A stretch of 10,305 nt of DNA from Frankiales bacterium (GTDB taxonomy: Bacteria; Actinomycetota; Actinomycetes; Mycobacteriales; SCTD01). The position numbers and the translations under genes are program-made. The stretch spans positions 1 to 10,305 of the forward strand of contig JAODNB010000177.1 of assembly GCA_025464795.1 (NCBI GenBank), given 5' to 3'. Each line of letters begins with the position of its first letter. The first letter of the stretch is position 1. The notes below the pieces were generated by a model. It had not been told where the DNA came from. It saw only the letters and a program-made list of their open reading frames with translations, and searched no databases. Below, piece by piece: positions 1-6,958 of the stretch.

Positions 1-1032
1 ACACCGGCCGTCGTGCGGTTCTTCCGGCGGCAGGGCTACGGGCAGGAGATCCGCGAGGACGGACCGGCGAGCCACGCGGTGAAGCGCGGAACGCCCACGA
101 TGGGCGGCGCCGTGATCATCCTGGCGACCCTCGTCGGTTACGTCGTGGCGCACCTGCTCGCCCTGCGCACGCCCGGACGCGGCCCGACCGCCAGCGGGGT
201 GCTCCTGCTCGGCCTCATGGGCGCTCTCGGCGTCGTCGGCTTCCTCGATGACTACATCAAGATCCGCAAGCAGCGCTCGCTGGGCCTGACGGCTGTCGCG
301 AAGTTCGGTGGGCAGCTCCTCACCGGCGTGGGCTTTGCCGTGCTCGCGCTCCAGTTCAAGAACACGACCACCGGGCTGACCCCTGCGTCGACCCACCTGT
401 CCTTCGTCCGCGACTACGGCGGCTGGTCGCTCGGGGCGGTCGGGTTCGTGGTGTTCGCCTACCTCGTGGTCACCGGGACGTCCAACGCCGTCAACCTCAC
501 CGACGGGCTGGACGGACTGGCGACCGGTACCTCGGTCATGGTGCTCGCCTCGTACGTGATCATCGCCTTCTGGGAGTTCGGCAACGCGTGCACCCTCTCC
601 GCGACGCCCAGCTGCTACCACGCACGGGATCCGCTCGACCTCGCTCTGGTGGCCGCTGCGGCCATGGGCGCCTGCTTCGGGTTCCTGTGGTGGAACGCCT
701 CACCGGCCAGGATCTTCATGGGGGACACCGGATCCCTGGCCCTCGGCGGGTTGTTCGCCGGCCTCGCCATCCTCACCCGCACCGAGCTGCTGCTGGTCGT
801 GCTCGGGGGGCTGTTCGTCGTCGAGACCCTGTCGGTGATCATCCAGATCGGCTCCTTCAAGCTGACCCGCAAGCGGGTCTTCAACATGGCGCCGATCCAT
901 CACCACTTCGAGCTCGCGGGCTGGGTGGAGAACACCGTGATCGTGCGCTTCTGGATCATCGCCGGGCTGGGAGTCGCCTTCGGTCTCGGCTTGTTCTACG
1001 CCGAGTTCCTGTCGCACGGCACGCTGCAGTGA
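1..1032 (+). CDS. mraY: MraY, phospho-MurNAc-pentapeptide transferase (5' end missing)
   Basis: MraY is a polytopic inner-membrane enzyme that transfers phospho-MurNAc-pentapeptide from UDP to undecaprenyl phosphate, giving lipid I. The reading frame is open from base 1, so the gene starts before the window. The 343 residues seen, against about 360-370 usual, suggest roughly 20-25 missing N-terminal residues. Visible family signatures are GYGQEIREDGP and KRGTPTMGG near the start, the catalytic DDY (Asp83-Asp84 of the fragment, followed by IKIRKQRSLGL), NAVNLTDGLDGLA (bases about 484-522), FMGDTGS (715-735) and the PIHHHFE histidine motif (HHH at 898-906). Hydrophobic membrane segments alternate throughout. 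Its TGA at 1030-1032 overlaps the murD GTG start by 4 bp, so the two are probably translationally coupled. The GTG at 13 is internal and is not the start. The identification is secure. Confidence 0.97.
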   Translation, partial: TPAVVRFFRRQGYGQEIREDGPASHAVKRGTPTMGGAVIILATLVGYVVAHLLALRTPGRGPTASGVLLLGLMGALGVVGFLDDYIKIRKQRSLGLTAVAKFGGQLLTGVGFAVLALQFKNTTTGLTPASTHLSFVRDYGGWSLGAVGFVVFAYLVVTGTSNAVNLTDGLDGLATGTSVMVLASYVIIAFWEFGNACTLSATPSCYHARDPLDLALVAAAAMGACFGFLWWNASPARIFMGDTGSLALGGLFAGLAILTRTELLLVVLGGLFVVETLSVIIQIGSFKLTRKRVFNMAPIHHHFELAGWVENTVIVRFWIIAGLGVAFGLGLFYAEFLSHGTLQ

Positions 1033-2387
1033 CCGCCCGCGACTACGCCGGTCAGCCGGTCGTCGTCGCCGGCGCAGGGATCTCCGGCACGGCAGCAGCG
1101 CGGGTCCTGCGCGACCTGGGAGCGGTCGTGACGGTCCTCGACAGCAACGGCGAAGCGCTCGAGCGAGCTGCAGCAGAGGGCTTCCGGACCGGGACCGCGC
1201 TTCCTCGCGACACCTCGCTCGTGGTCACCTCGCCCGGCTTCCGCCCGACCGTGCCGCTGCTCGTGGAGGCCGCGTCCCGCGACCTGGAGGTCATCGGCGA
1301 CGTCGAGCTGGCCTGGCGGCTGCGCGGGCCCTCCTCCGCGCCCTGGCTGGCGCTGACCGGCACCAACGGCAAGACGACGACCGTGAAGATGCTCGAGTCG
1401 ATGCTCCGGGCGGCCGGGCACACGGCCGTCGCCGCCGGGAACGTCGGGCTGCCCGTGCTGGACGCGGTGCTGGCACCCGATCCCTACGACGTGATCGCCG
1501 TGGAGCTGTCCAGCTTCCAGCTGCACTGGTCGTCCACCGTGGTGCCGCACACCGGAGCGATCCTGAACCTGGCCGACGACCACACCGACTGGCACGGGTC
1601 CTTCCACGAGTACGCCGCGGCCAAGGCCCGCATCTTCGCCGCGGACAGGTGCCTGGCGAACGCCGACGACCCCGTCGTGATGAACCTCCTCGAGCGCGCT
1701 CAGGGCCAGCGGATCACCTTCACCCTCCAGGCACCGCGCCCAGGGCAGCTCGGGGTCGTCGAGCACCTGCTCGTCGACCGAGCGTTCCCGAACGTCCCGG
1801 GTGAGGGCACCGAGGTCGCGGCGCTCGACGACGTGAGCCTGGCCGGTGACCACAACGTCGCCAACGCCCTCGCCGCCGCGGGGATGGCCCGTGCGTTCGG
1901 CGTGCCTGCGGAGGCTGTGCGGGACGGGCTGCGGGCCTTCGTCCCTGAGCCGCACCGCAACGCGCTCGTCCGCGTGGTCGCCGACGTCGCCTGGGTCGAT
2001 GACAGCAAGGCCACCAACCCGCACGCGGCGTCCGCCTCGCTCGCGTCGTACCGCCCGATCGTGTGGGTGGCGGGTGGCCTGCTCAAGGGCGCGGACGTCG
2101 ACGAGCTCGTGCGCGTCGCAGCGCCCCGGCTGCGGGCAGCGGTTCTCCTCGGCACCGACCGTGCAGCGCTGCTCGACGCTCTGTCACGACACGCGCCGGA
2201 TGTCCCCGTCGTCGAGGTGTCCCGGCTCGACACTGGGGCCATGCAGGAGGCCGTCGACGCGGCCCGGTCCCTTGCGCGGCCGGGCGACACGGTGCTGCTC
2301 GCACCCGCTGCCGCGTCCATGGACTGCTTCCGGGACTACAAGCAGCGCGGCGACCTGTTCGCGCAGGCGGTCGAGGCCCTGTCGTGA
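1029..2387 (+). CDS. murD: MurD, UDP-MurNAc-L-alanine:D-glutamate ligase
   Basis: MurD is a cytoplasmic ATP-dependent ligase that adds D-glutamate to UDP-MurNAc-L-Ala. The protein has 452 residues, normal for the family. The N-terminal Rossmann-like UDP-binding domain carries VVVAGAGISGTAAARVL. The central ATPase domain has the P-loop GTNGKTT at residues 111-117, followed by VAAGNVGLPVLD, VELSSFQL and LNLADDHTDWH. The C-terminal ligand domain shows GDHNVANALAA and DSKATNPHA (Lys327), then the closing LLAPAAASMDCFRDYKQRG, which separates MurD from MurC, MurE and MurF. The start is GTG at 1029, overlapping the mraY stop as GTGA. The frame stays open upstream to about 588, but that region lies inside mraY and does not resemble MurD. 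ftsW starts 10 nt downstream. Confidence 0.97.
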   Translation: MTARDYAGQPVVVAGAGISGTAAARVLRDLGAVVTVLDSNGEALERAAAEGFRTGTALPRDTSLVVTSPGFRPTVPLLVEAASRDLEVIGDVELAWRLRGPSSAPWLALTGTNGKTTTVKMLESMLRAAGHTAVAAGNVGLPVLDAVLAPDPYDVIAVELSSFQLHWSSTVVPHTGAILNLADDHTDWHGSFHEYAAAKARIFAADRCLANADDPVVMNLLERAQGQRITFTLQAPRPGQLGVVEHLLVDRAFPNVPGEGTEVAALDDVSLAGDHNVANALAAAGMARAFGVPAEAVRDGLRAFVPEPHRNALVRVVADVAWVDDSKATNPHAASASLASYRPIVWVAGGLLKGADVDELVRVAAPRLRAAVLLGTDRAALLDALSRHAPDVPVVEVSRLDTGAMQEAVDAARSLARPGDTVLLAPAAASMDCFRDYKQRGDLFAQAVEALS

Positions 2388-2390
2388 GGA
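2386..2390 (+). promoter_or_regulatory. Ribosome binding site deciding the ftsW start
   Basis: GAGGA lies across the end of murD, with 7 nt between it and the GTG at 2398. The spacing supports this start for ftsW over the long upstream frame extension inside murD. This is the only junction in the dcw block that is not an overlap. Confidence 0.6.
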
Positions 2391-2397
2391 CGATCGC

Positions 2398-3696
2398 GTG
2401 ACCACCCTCTCTGCCGGGCCCGCGGCACGGCGGGCCACCGCCGCACGGCCGTCCGTCCTGCAGCGCCCGCTCGCGTCGTACTACCTCGTGATCGTGAGCA
2501 CCGGTCTGCTGCTGGCGATCGGCTTCATCATGGTGCTGTCCGCGTCCAGCGTCCGGTCCTACCAGACCTTCCACTCCGCCTACGCCATCGCGATCAAGCA
2601 GGGCCTGTACATCGGCATCGGGCTCCCGGCACTGTGGGTGTCGTCGCGCGTTCCGGTGAAGATCTGGCGCAGGACCGGACTGCCCCTCCTGCTGCTCTCG
2701 ATCTTCCTGCTCTGCGCCGTGCTGGTCCCCGGGATCGGCCGCAACGTCGACGGCGCCCGCCGCTGGATCGCCCTCCCCGGCTTCAACCTGCAGCCCAGTG
2801 AGCTCGCGAAGCTCGGGATCACCCTGTGGGGAGCGGATCTGCTGGTCCGCAAGCGCAAGCTCCTTCGGGACTGGAAGCACCTCGTGGTGCCGCTGGTCCC
2901 CGTGGTCGCGTTCGTCGCGGCACTGGTGATGCTCGAGCCCGACATGGGCACCACGATCGTCGTCACGTCGATCCTGATGTCGCTGCTGTGGGTCGTCGGT
3001 GCGCCGGCCCGCGTCTTCGCCTGGATGGTGTCGAGCGCCCTGCTGCTCGGCACGGTCATGGCGCTCGCCGAGCCGTACCGGCTGGCTCGCCTGACGTCCT
3101 TCGCGGACCCGTGCTCGACGACGCACCGGCTGGACAAGGGCTACCAGGCCTGTCAGGGACTGCAGGCGCTGGACGCTGGCGGTTGGCTCGGGCTCGGGCT
3201 CGGGGCCTCGCGGGAGAAGTGGGCCGGAGGTCTGCCCAACCCCTACACCGACTACGTCTACGCGATCGTCGGGGAGGAGCTGGGGCTGCTGGGCACCCTG
3301 ACGGTCCTGCTGCTGTTCGCGACACTGACCTTCGCGGGCATCCGGATCGCGAAGCGCACGACCGATCCGTTCGCCCGTCTGGCCGCGACGGGCATCACGG
3401 TCTGGATCGCCGTCCAGGCCCTGGTGAACATGGCCACCGTGGTCGGCCTCGTACCGATCACCGGCATCCCGTTGCCGCTCATCTCGTTCGGCGGCTCGGC
3501 CCTCATCCCGACCCTGGTCGGCATCGGCATGCTGCTGTCCTTCGCCCGGGCCGAGCCCGGCGCGGAGAAGGCGCTCAAGGCCAAGCAGGGCCGGCTGCGG
3601 CAGCTGGTCCTGCGCACCGCGGCCACCCCTGCCGGCCCCGTCCCGAGGCAGCGCTCAGGGACGACGACGCGTGGTCCCGTCTCGCGGCGGCGATGA
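2398..3696 (+). CDS. ftsW: FtsW, septal SEDS-family peptidoglycan polymerase
   Basis: FtsW is a multi-pass membrane protein of the SEDS family. It is a glycosyltransferase that polymerises lipid II at the division site together with a class B penicillin-binding protein. The protein has 432 residues. A short basic cytoplasmic N-terminus is followed by about ten hydrophobic segments, the first from about residue 28. Family motifs are VDGARRWI with LQPSELAKL, MLEPDMGTT, the large extracytoplasmic loop GGWLGLGLGASREKW, the catalytic-type aspartate in NPYTDYVYAIVGEELG (Asp285), and GIPLPLISFGGS ending at about residue 367. A basic Arg/Lys-rich tail runs from about 384 to the end. FtsW is preferred over RodA because of its place between murD and murG. 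The catalytic loop carries two cysteines (Cys239, Cys252) and reads KWAGGLPN where I expect a shorter KWGxLPE. The stop overlaps murG by ATGA. Confidence 0.95.
   Translation: MTTLSAGPAARRATAARPSVLQRPLASYYLVIVSTGLLLAIGFIMVLSASSVRSYQTFHSAYAIAIKQGLYIGIGLPALWVSSRVPVKIWRRTGLPLLLLSIFLLCAVLVPGIGRNVDGARRWIALPGFNLQPSELAKLGITLWGADLLVRKRKLLRDWKHLVVPLVPVVAFVAALVMLEPDMGTTIVVTSILMSLLWVVGAPARVFAWMVSSALLLGTVMALAEPYRLARLTSFADPCSTTHRLDKGYQACQGLQALDAGGWLGLGLGASREKWAGGLPNPYTDYVYAIVGEELGLLGTLTVLLLFATLTFAGIRIAKRTTDPFARLAATGITVWIAVQALVNMATVVGLVPITGIPLPLISFGGSALIPTLVGIGMLLSFARAEPGAEKALKAKQGRLRQLVLRTAATPAGPVPRQRSGTTTRGPVSRRR
3185..3202 (+). repeat. Three tandem GGCTCG hexamers inside ftsW
   Basis: Three perfect GGCTCG copies encode the LGLGLG part of the conserved GGWLGLGLGAS loop of FtsW. 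The repeat follows from the Leu-Gly alternation combined with strong codon bias, and it keeps the frame. Confidence 0.6.
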
Positions 3697-4781
3697 CGAT
3701 GCACGTCGTCCTCGCCGGCGGGGGATCGGCAGGTCACGTGGAGCCGATGATGAACACCGCCGACGCCCTGAAGCGCAGGGACGCGACCATCGGGGTCTCG
3801 GCGCTCGGCACCGCCGAAGGGCTCGAGTCGCGGCTCGTGCCGCTGCGCGGCTACGAGCTCGCCCTCGTGCCCAAGGTGCCCCTGCCGCGGCGGCCCACCG
3901 TCGACCTGCTCAGGGTCCCCGGGCGGCTGCGGACGGCGATCCGGGCCGCTGGTGCGCACCTGGATGCCACGCACGCCTCCGCCGTCGTCGGGTTCGGTGG
4001 CTACGTCTCGGTGCCCGCCTACCTCGCGGCCCGCTCCCGCAAGATCCCCGTCGTCGTGCACGAAGCGAACGCTCGCGCCGGCATCGCGAACCGGATCGGG
4101 GCGCGGTTCGCCGCCCGGGTCGCCGCGGCCGTCCCGGGGACCGGACTGCGCAACGCCCAGGTCATCGGACTTCCCCTGCGGCAGTCGATCTCCTCGCTGG
4201 ACCGCGGGTCGGCGCGGCCGGCAGCCCGGCTCGCCCTCGGACTCCACGAGGGTCCGGTGCTGCTCGTCACCGGCGGCTCCCAAGGCGCCCGTCGCATCAA
4301 CGCGGCGGTCTGCCACGCCGCTGCCGCCCTTGCAGCGGCCGGGGTCCAGGTCCTGCACATCACCGGACCGAAGCAGGCGGACGACGTCAGGGCCCTGCTC
4401 GGAAGCGACGCACCGGCCACCCACCACGTCCTGGACTACGTCGACGGCATGGACACGGTCTACGCCGCCTCGGACCTCGTGCTCTCCCGGGCCGGGGCCA
4501 TGACCTGTGCAGAGCTCGCCGCGGTCGGGCTCCCCGCGGTGTACGTCCCGCTGCCCATCGGGAACGGCGAGCAGGCCCTCAACGCGCGGCCCACCGTGGA
4601 CGCGGGTGGGGGAGTGCTGATCGAGGACGCAGCCCTTGATGCCGAGTGCATCACGTCCGTGGTGCTGCCCCTGCTGCTGGACCCAGCGAGGCTGCAGCAG
4701 ATGTCCACCGCAGCAAGGGCTCTCGGTCGCCCAAGTGCGGACGAGGCACTGGTCGACCTCATCGTCGAGGTCGCGCGATGA
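3693..4781 (+). CDS. murG: MurG, lipid I N-acetylglucosaminyltransferase
   Basis: MurG is a GT-B fold glycosyltransferase on the cytoplasmic membrane face. It moves GlcNAc from UDP-GlcNAc onto lipid I, giving lipid II, the substrate of FtsW. The protein has 362 residues from ATG 3693, and ATG 3699 two codons later is an equally usable start. The N-terminal glycine loop is GGGSAGHV (residues 9-16). VVGFGGYVSVPAYLAA and VHEANARAGIANR follow at about residues 97-133. The second glycine loop GGSQGA is at 194-199. The UDP-GlcNAc site shows SRAGAMTCAE (Glu274) and PIGNGEQALNA (Glu293, Gln294). It overlaps ftsW by ATGA upstream and murC by ATGA downstream, which implies translational coupling. No strong Shine-Dalgarno sequence is visible. 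The residues after GGGSAGHVEP read MMNTADAL, where related proteins usually have a more hydrophobic ALALADAL-type stretch. Confidence 0.96.
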   Translation: MTMHVVLAGGGSAGHVEPMMNTADALKRRDATIGVSALGTAEGLESRLVPLRGYELALVPKVPLPRRPTVDLLRVPGRLRTAIRAAGAHLDATHASAVVGFGGYVSVPAYLAARSRKIPVVVHEANARAGIANRIGARFAARVAAAVPGTGLRNAQVIGLPLRQSISSLDRGSARPAARLALGLHEGPVLLVTGGSQGARRINAAVCHAAAALAAAGVQVLHITGPKQADDVRALLGSDAPATHHVLDYVDGMDTVYAASDLVLSRAGAMTCAELAAVGLPAVYVPLPIGNGEQALNARPTVDAGGGVLIEDAALDAECITSVVLPLLLDPARLQQMSTAARALGRPSADEALVDLIVEVAR

Positions 4782-6151
4782 CGACCCACTTCATCGGCAT
4801 CGGGGGGGCCGGCATGAGCGGGATCGCCCGGGTCCTGCTGGCCAGAGGCGACTCGGTCTCCGGCAGCGATGCGAAGGACTCCCTCACCCTGGCGGCTCTC
4901 AAAGCCCTCGGGGCCGAGGTGTTCGTCGGGCATGACGCCTCGCACGCCGAGGGCGCCAGCACCGTCGTGGTGTCCACCGCGATTCGCGAGACCAACCCCG
5001 AGCTGATGGCGGCACGCGCGGCCGGTGCGCGGGTCCTGAAGCGCGCTGAGGCGCTGGCAGAGCTGCTCGTGGACCACCGTGCCGTCGCGGTCGCCGGCAC
5101 CCACGGCAAGACCACCACCACGTCGATGCTGACCGTCGCCGCGCAGCACTGCGGGGTCGACCCGTCGTTCGCGATCGGCGGTGATCTCAACGAGGCCGGC
5201 AGCAACGCGCACCACGGCAGCGGCGACCTGTTCGTCGTCGAGGCCGACGAGAGCGACGCGTCGTTCCTGGTGTACCGCCCCCACGCAGCGATCGTGACGA
5301 ACGTCGAACCTGACCACCTGGACCACTACGGTGACGAGGCCTCCTACCGGGCTTCCTTCGACGCGTTCGTGCGCACCGTGGACCCTTCCGGCTTCGTCGT
5401 GATCTGCGCCGACGACCCCGGGGCCGCCACCCTGGCGGCTGCAGCTCGCGCCGAGGACATCGACGTCCGCACCTACGGCACGACCGCGGGTGCGGACCTG
5501 GTCATGGAAGCCCTGGCCACGCAGGGATCCACGTCGACGTACGAGGCGGTCCTGCACGGTCGACGGCTCGGTCAGGTGCGCATCCAGGTACCCGGGGCAC
5601 ACCTCGCACGCAACAGCGCCGCAGCGCTGCTCACAGGCATCGGACTGGGGCTCCCGGAGGACCTGCTCATCGAGGGCCTCGCCGGGTTCACCGGGGTTCG
5701 CCGCCGGATGGAGCTCAAGGGCTCGGCCGCCGGCATCCGGGTCTACGACGACTACGCCCACCACCCCACCGAGGTGCGTGCCCAGCTCGTGGCGGCACGG
5801 GGGATGACCAGCGGAGGAAAGCTGCTGGTCGTCTTCCAGCCGCACATGTACTCCCGCACTGAGGCTTTCGCCGACGGCTTCGGTGAGGCGCTCGGCCTCG
5901 CCGACGAGGTGATCGTCATGGACGTGTACGGGGCCCGCGAGGACCCCGTGCCCGGGGTCACGGGGGCGCTGGTGTCCGGGGCCATCCCGCTGCCCGAGGA
6001 GCAGGTCCTGTTCGAGCCGTCGTGGACGGCCGTACCGGAGGCCGTCGTCGCGCGCGTCACGGCCGGCGACCTCGTGCTGACCCTCGGCGCCGGCGACATC
6101 ACCCAGATCGGTCCCGAGGTCCTGCGCCTGCTCGCGGGGGGAGCGCCGTGA
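4778..6151 (+). CDS. murC: MurC, UDP-MurNAc:L-alanine ligase
   Basis: MurC is a cytoplasmic ATP-dependent ligase that adds L-alanine, the first stem-peptide residue, to UDP-MurNAc. The protein has 457 residues, normal length. The N-terminal UDP-binding domain begins FIGIGGAGMSGIARVLL. The P-loop GTHGKTTTT starts at residue 107, with the histidine typical of MurC. It is followed by GGDLNEAGSNA, VVEADESDASFL and TNVEPDHLDHYG. The C-terminal domain has GVRRRMELKG, YDDYAHHPTE (residues 323-332) and FQPHMYSRTEAF. The start ATG overlaps the murG stop (ATGA), and the stop overlaps the ftsQ start (GTGA). Placing murC directly before ftsQ agrees with the mycobacterial-type dcw order. No murB lies in the window. 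Confidence 0.97.
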   Translation: MTTHFIGIGGAGMSGIARVLLARGDSVSGSDAKDSLTLAALKALGAEVFVGHDASHAEGASTVVVSTAIRETNPELMAARAAGARVLKRAEALAELLVDHRAVAVAGTHGKTTTTSMLTVAAQHCGVDPSFAIGGDLNEAGSNAHHGSGDLFVVEADESDASFLVYRPHAAIVTNVEPDHLDHYGDEASYRASFDAFVRTVDPSGFVVICADDPGAATLAAAARAEDIDVRTYGTTAGADLVMEALATQGSTSTYEAVLHGRRLGQVRIQVPGAHLARNSAAALLTGIGLGLPEDLLIEGLAGFTGVRRRMELKGSAAGIRVYDDYAHHPTEVRAQLVAARGMTSGGKLLVVFQPHMYSRTEAFADGFGEALGLADEVIVMDVYGAREDPVPGVTGALVSGAIPLPEEQVLFEPSWTAVPEAVVARVTAGDLVLTLGAGDITQIGPEVLRLLAGGAP

Positions 6152-6891
6152 GCCGCCCCCTCGGCGTCGTGTCCGCGGCTCCTCGCCTGGCCGCGAGGCA
6201 GCAGGCCCAGCGCAGGGACCGTCGCCGGGCCATCGCACGACGCTCGTCCTGGGTTCTCGGTGTTGCAGCTCCGCTCTTCGTGCTGGCCTGGGTCGTGCTT
6301 GCCTCCTCGCTGCTCGCCGTCACCAAGGTCAGCGTCACCGGCGAGCGCCGGCTCACTGCGGCGCAGGTGGACGAGGCCGCGCGGGTCTCCGCCGGGACGC
6401 CGCTGGCGAGGGTCGACACGAACGCCGTCGCCAAGCGGATCGAGCAGCTTGCCTCCGTCGCCGCCGTCACCGTCTCCCGGTCCTGGCCGCACACGCTGAA
6501 GGTCACGGTCGTGGAGCGCCAGCCCGTGGTCGCCGTTCCGCACGGCACATCAGTCGTGCTGCTCGACGGCGGGGGAGTGGACCTCGGAACGGTCCCGAAG
6601 ATCCCCAAGGGCGTGTTCCGGCTCGAGGTCGCCTCACCCAGCCCCTCCGACGCGACGACACGCGCGGCACTCAACGTCCTGCGCGGGCTGCCGAGGCCCC
6701 TGGTCGCCCAGCTCTACTCGATGAAGGCGAGCTCGCCGGAGCAGGTCACGCTGCTCCTGCGTGGCGGCCGTACGGTCCTCTGGGGCGGCGCCGAGGGCAG
6801 CGCCGCGAAGGCGTCCGCTCTCACGGCGCTGCTGAAGATGCCGGGGACGGTCTTCGACGTCAGCGCGCCGGGCGTCGTCACCCGCCGCTGA
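6148..6891 (+). CDS. ftsQ: FtsQ/DivIB-family divisome protein with POTRA domain
   Basis: FtsQ is a bitopic membrane protein that links divisome components outside the membrane, classically FtsL and FtsB. The product has 247 residues. A cytoplasmic N-terminus of about 34 residues is strongly basic (RRDRRRAIARR). One membrane helix spans about residues 35-58. An extracytoplasmic POTRA domain starts at VTKVSVTGERRLTAAQV and runs through VSRSWPHTLKVTVVERQPVVAV. The FtsQ beta domain follows, with VLLDGGGVDLG and a repetitive Thr/Leu-rich C-terminus. The GTG start overlaps the murC stop as GTGA, with a G-rich run (about 6136-6141) as possible ribosome binding site. This is the last gene of the coupled block. 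The next gene is convergent, and ftsZ, usually next, lies 2.6 kb away. I see no clear terminator. Confidence 0.93.
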   Translation: MSRPLGVVSAAPRLAARQQAQRRDRRRAIARRSSWVLGVAAPLFVLAWVVLASSLLAVTKVSVTGERRLTAAQVDEAARVSAGTPLARVDTNAVAKRIEQLASVAAVTVSRSWPHTLKVTVVERQPVVAVPHGTSVVLLDGGGVDLGTVPKIPKGVFRLEVASPSPSDATTRAALNVLRGLPRPLVAQLYSMKASSPEQVTLLLRGGRTVLWGGAEGSAAKASALTALLKMPGTVFDVSAPGVVTRR

Positions 6892-6908
6892 CACGCAGGT
6901 GCCATCCC

Positions 6909-6922
6909 AGGTCAGCTGACCT
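6909..6922. repeat. 14-bp perfect palindrome between convergent ftsQ and M20 gene
   Basis: AGGTCAGCTGACCT is a perfect palindrome with no loop, sitting in the 67-bp gap between the two convergent stop codons. It lacks a loop and a U-tract, so it does not look like an intrinsic terminator. It could be a protein-binding site or chance. A weak GACC/GGTC stem (6918-6929) overlaps its right half. Confidence 0.5.
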
Positions 6923-6958
6923 TGCGGTCGTAGCCCTCCCAGTCGGGGCGATCGTTCC

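Noticed and set aside
996..2024. A 342-codon minus-strand open frame antisense to murD, and a similar one at 3258-4427
   Set aside because: Low-complexity GC shadow frames with no motif, opposite well-supported dcw genes.
4460..6238. A 592-codon minus-strand open frame across murG, murC and ftsQ
   Set aside because: Its translation is Gly/Arg/Asp/His-rich shadow sequence antisense to confident genes and shows no recognisable domain.
6892..6958. A bidirectional intrinsic terminator between ftsQ and the M20 gene
   Set aside because: Only a loopless palindrome and a 4-bp stem are present, with no T-tract on either strand.
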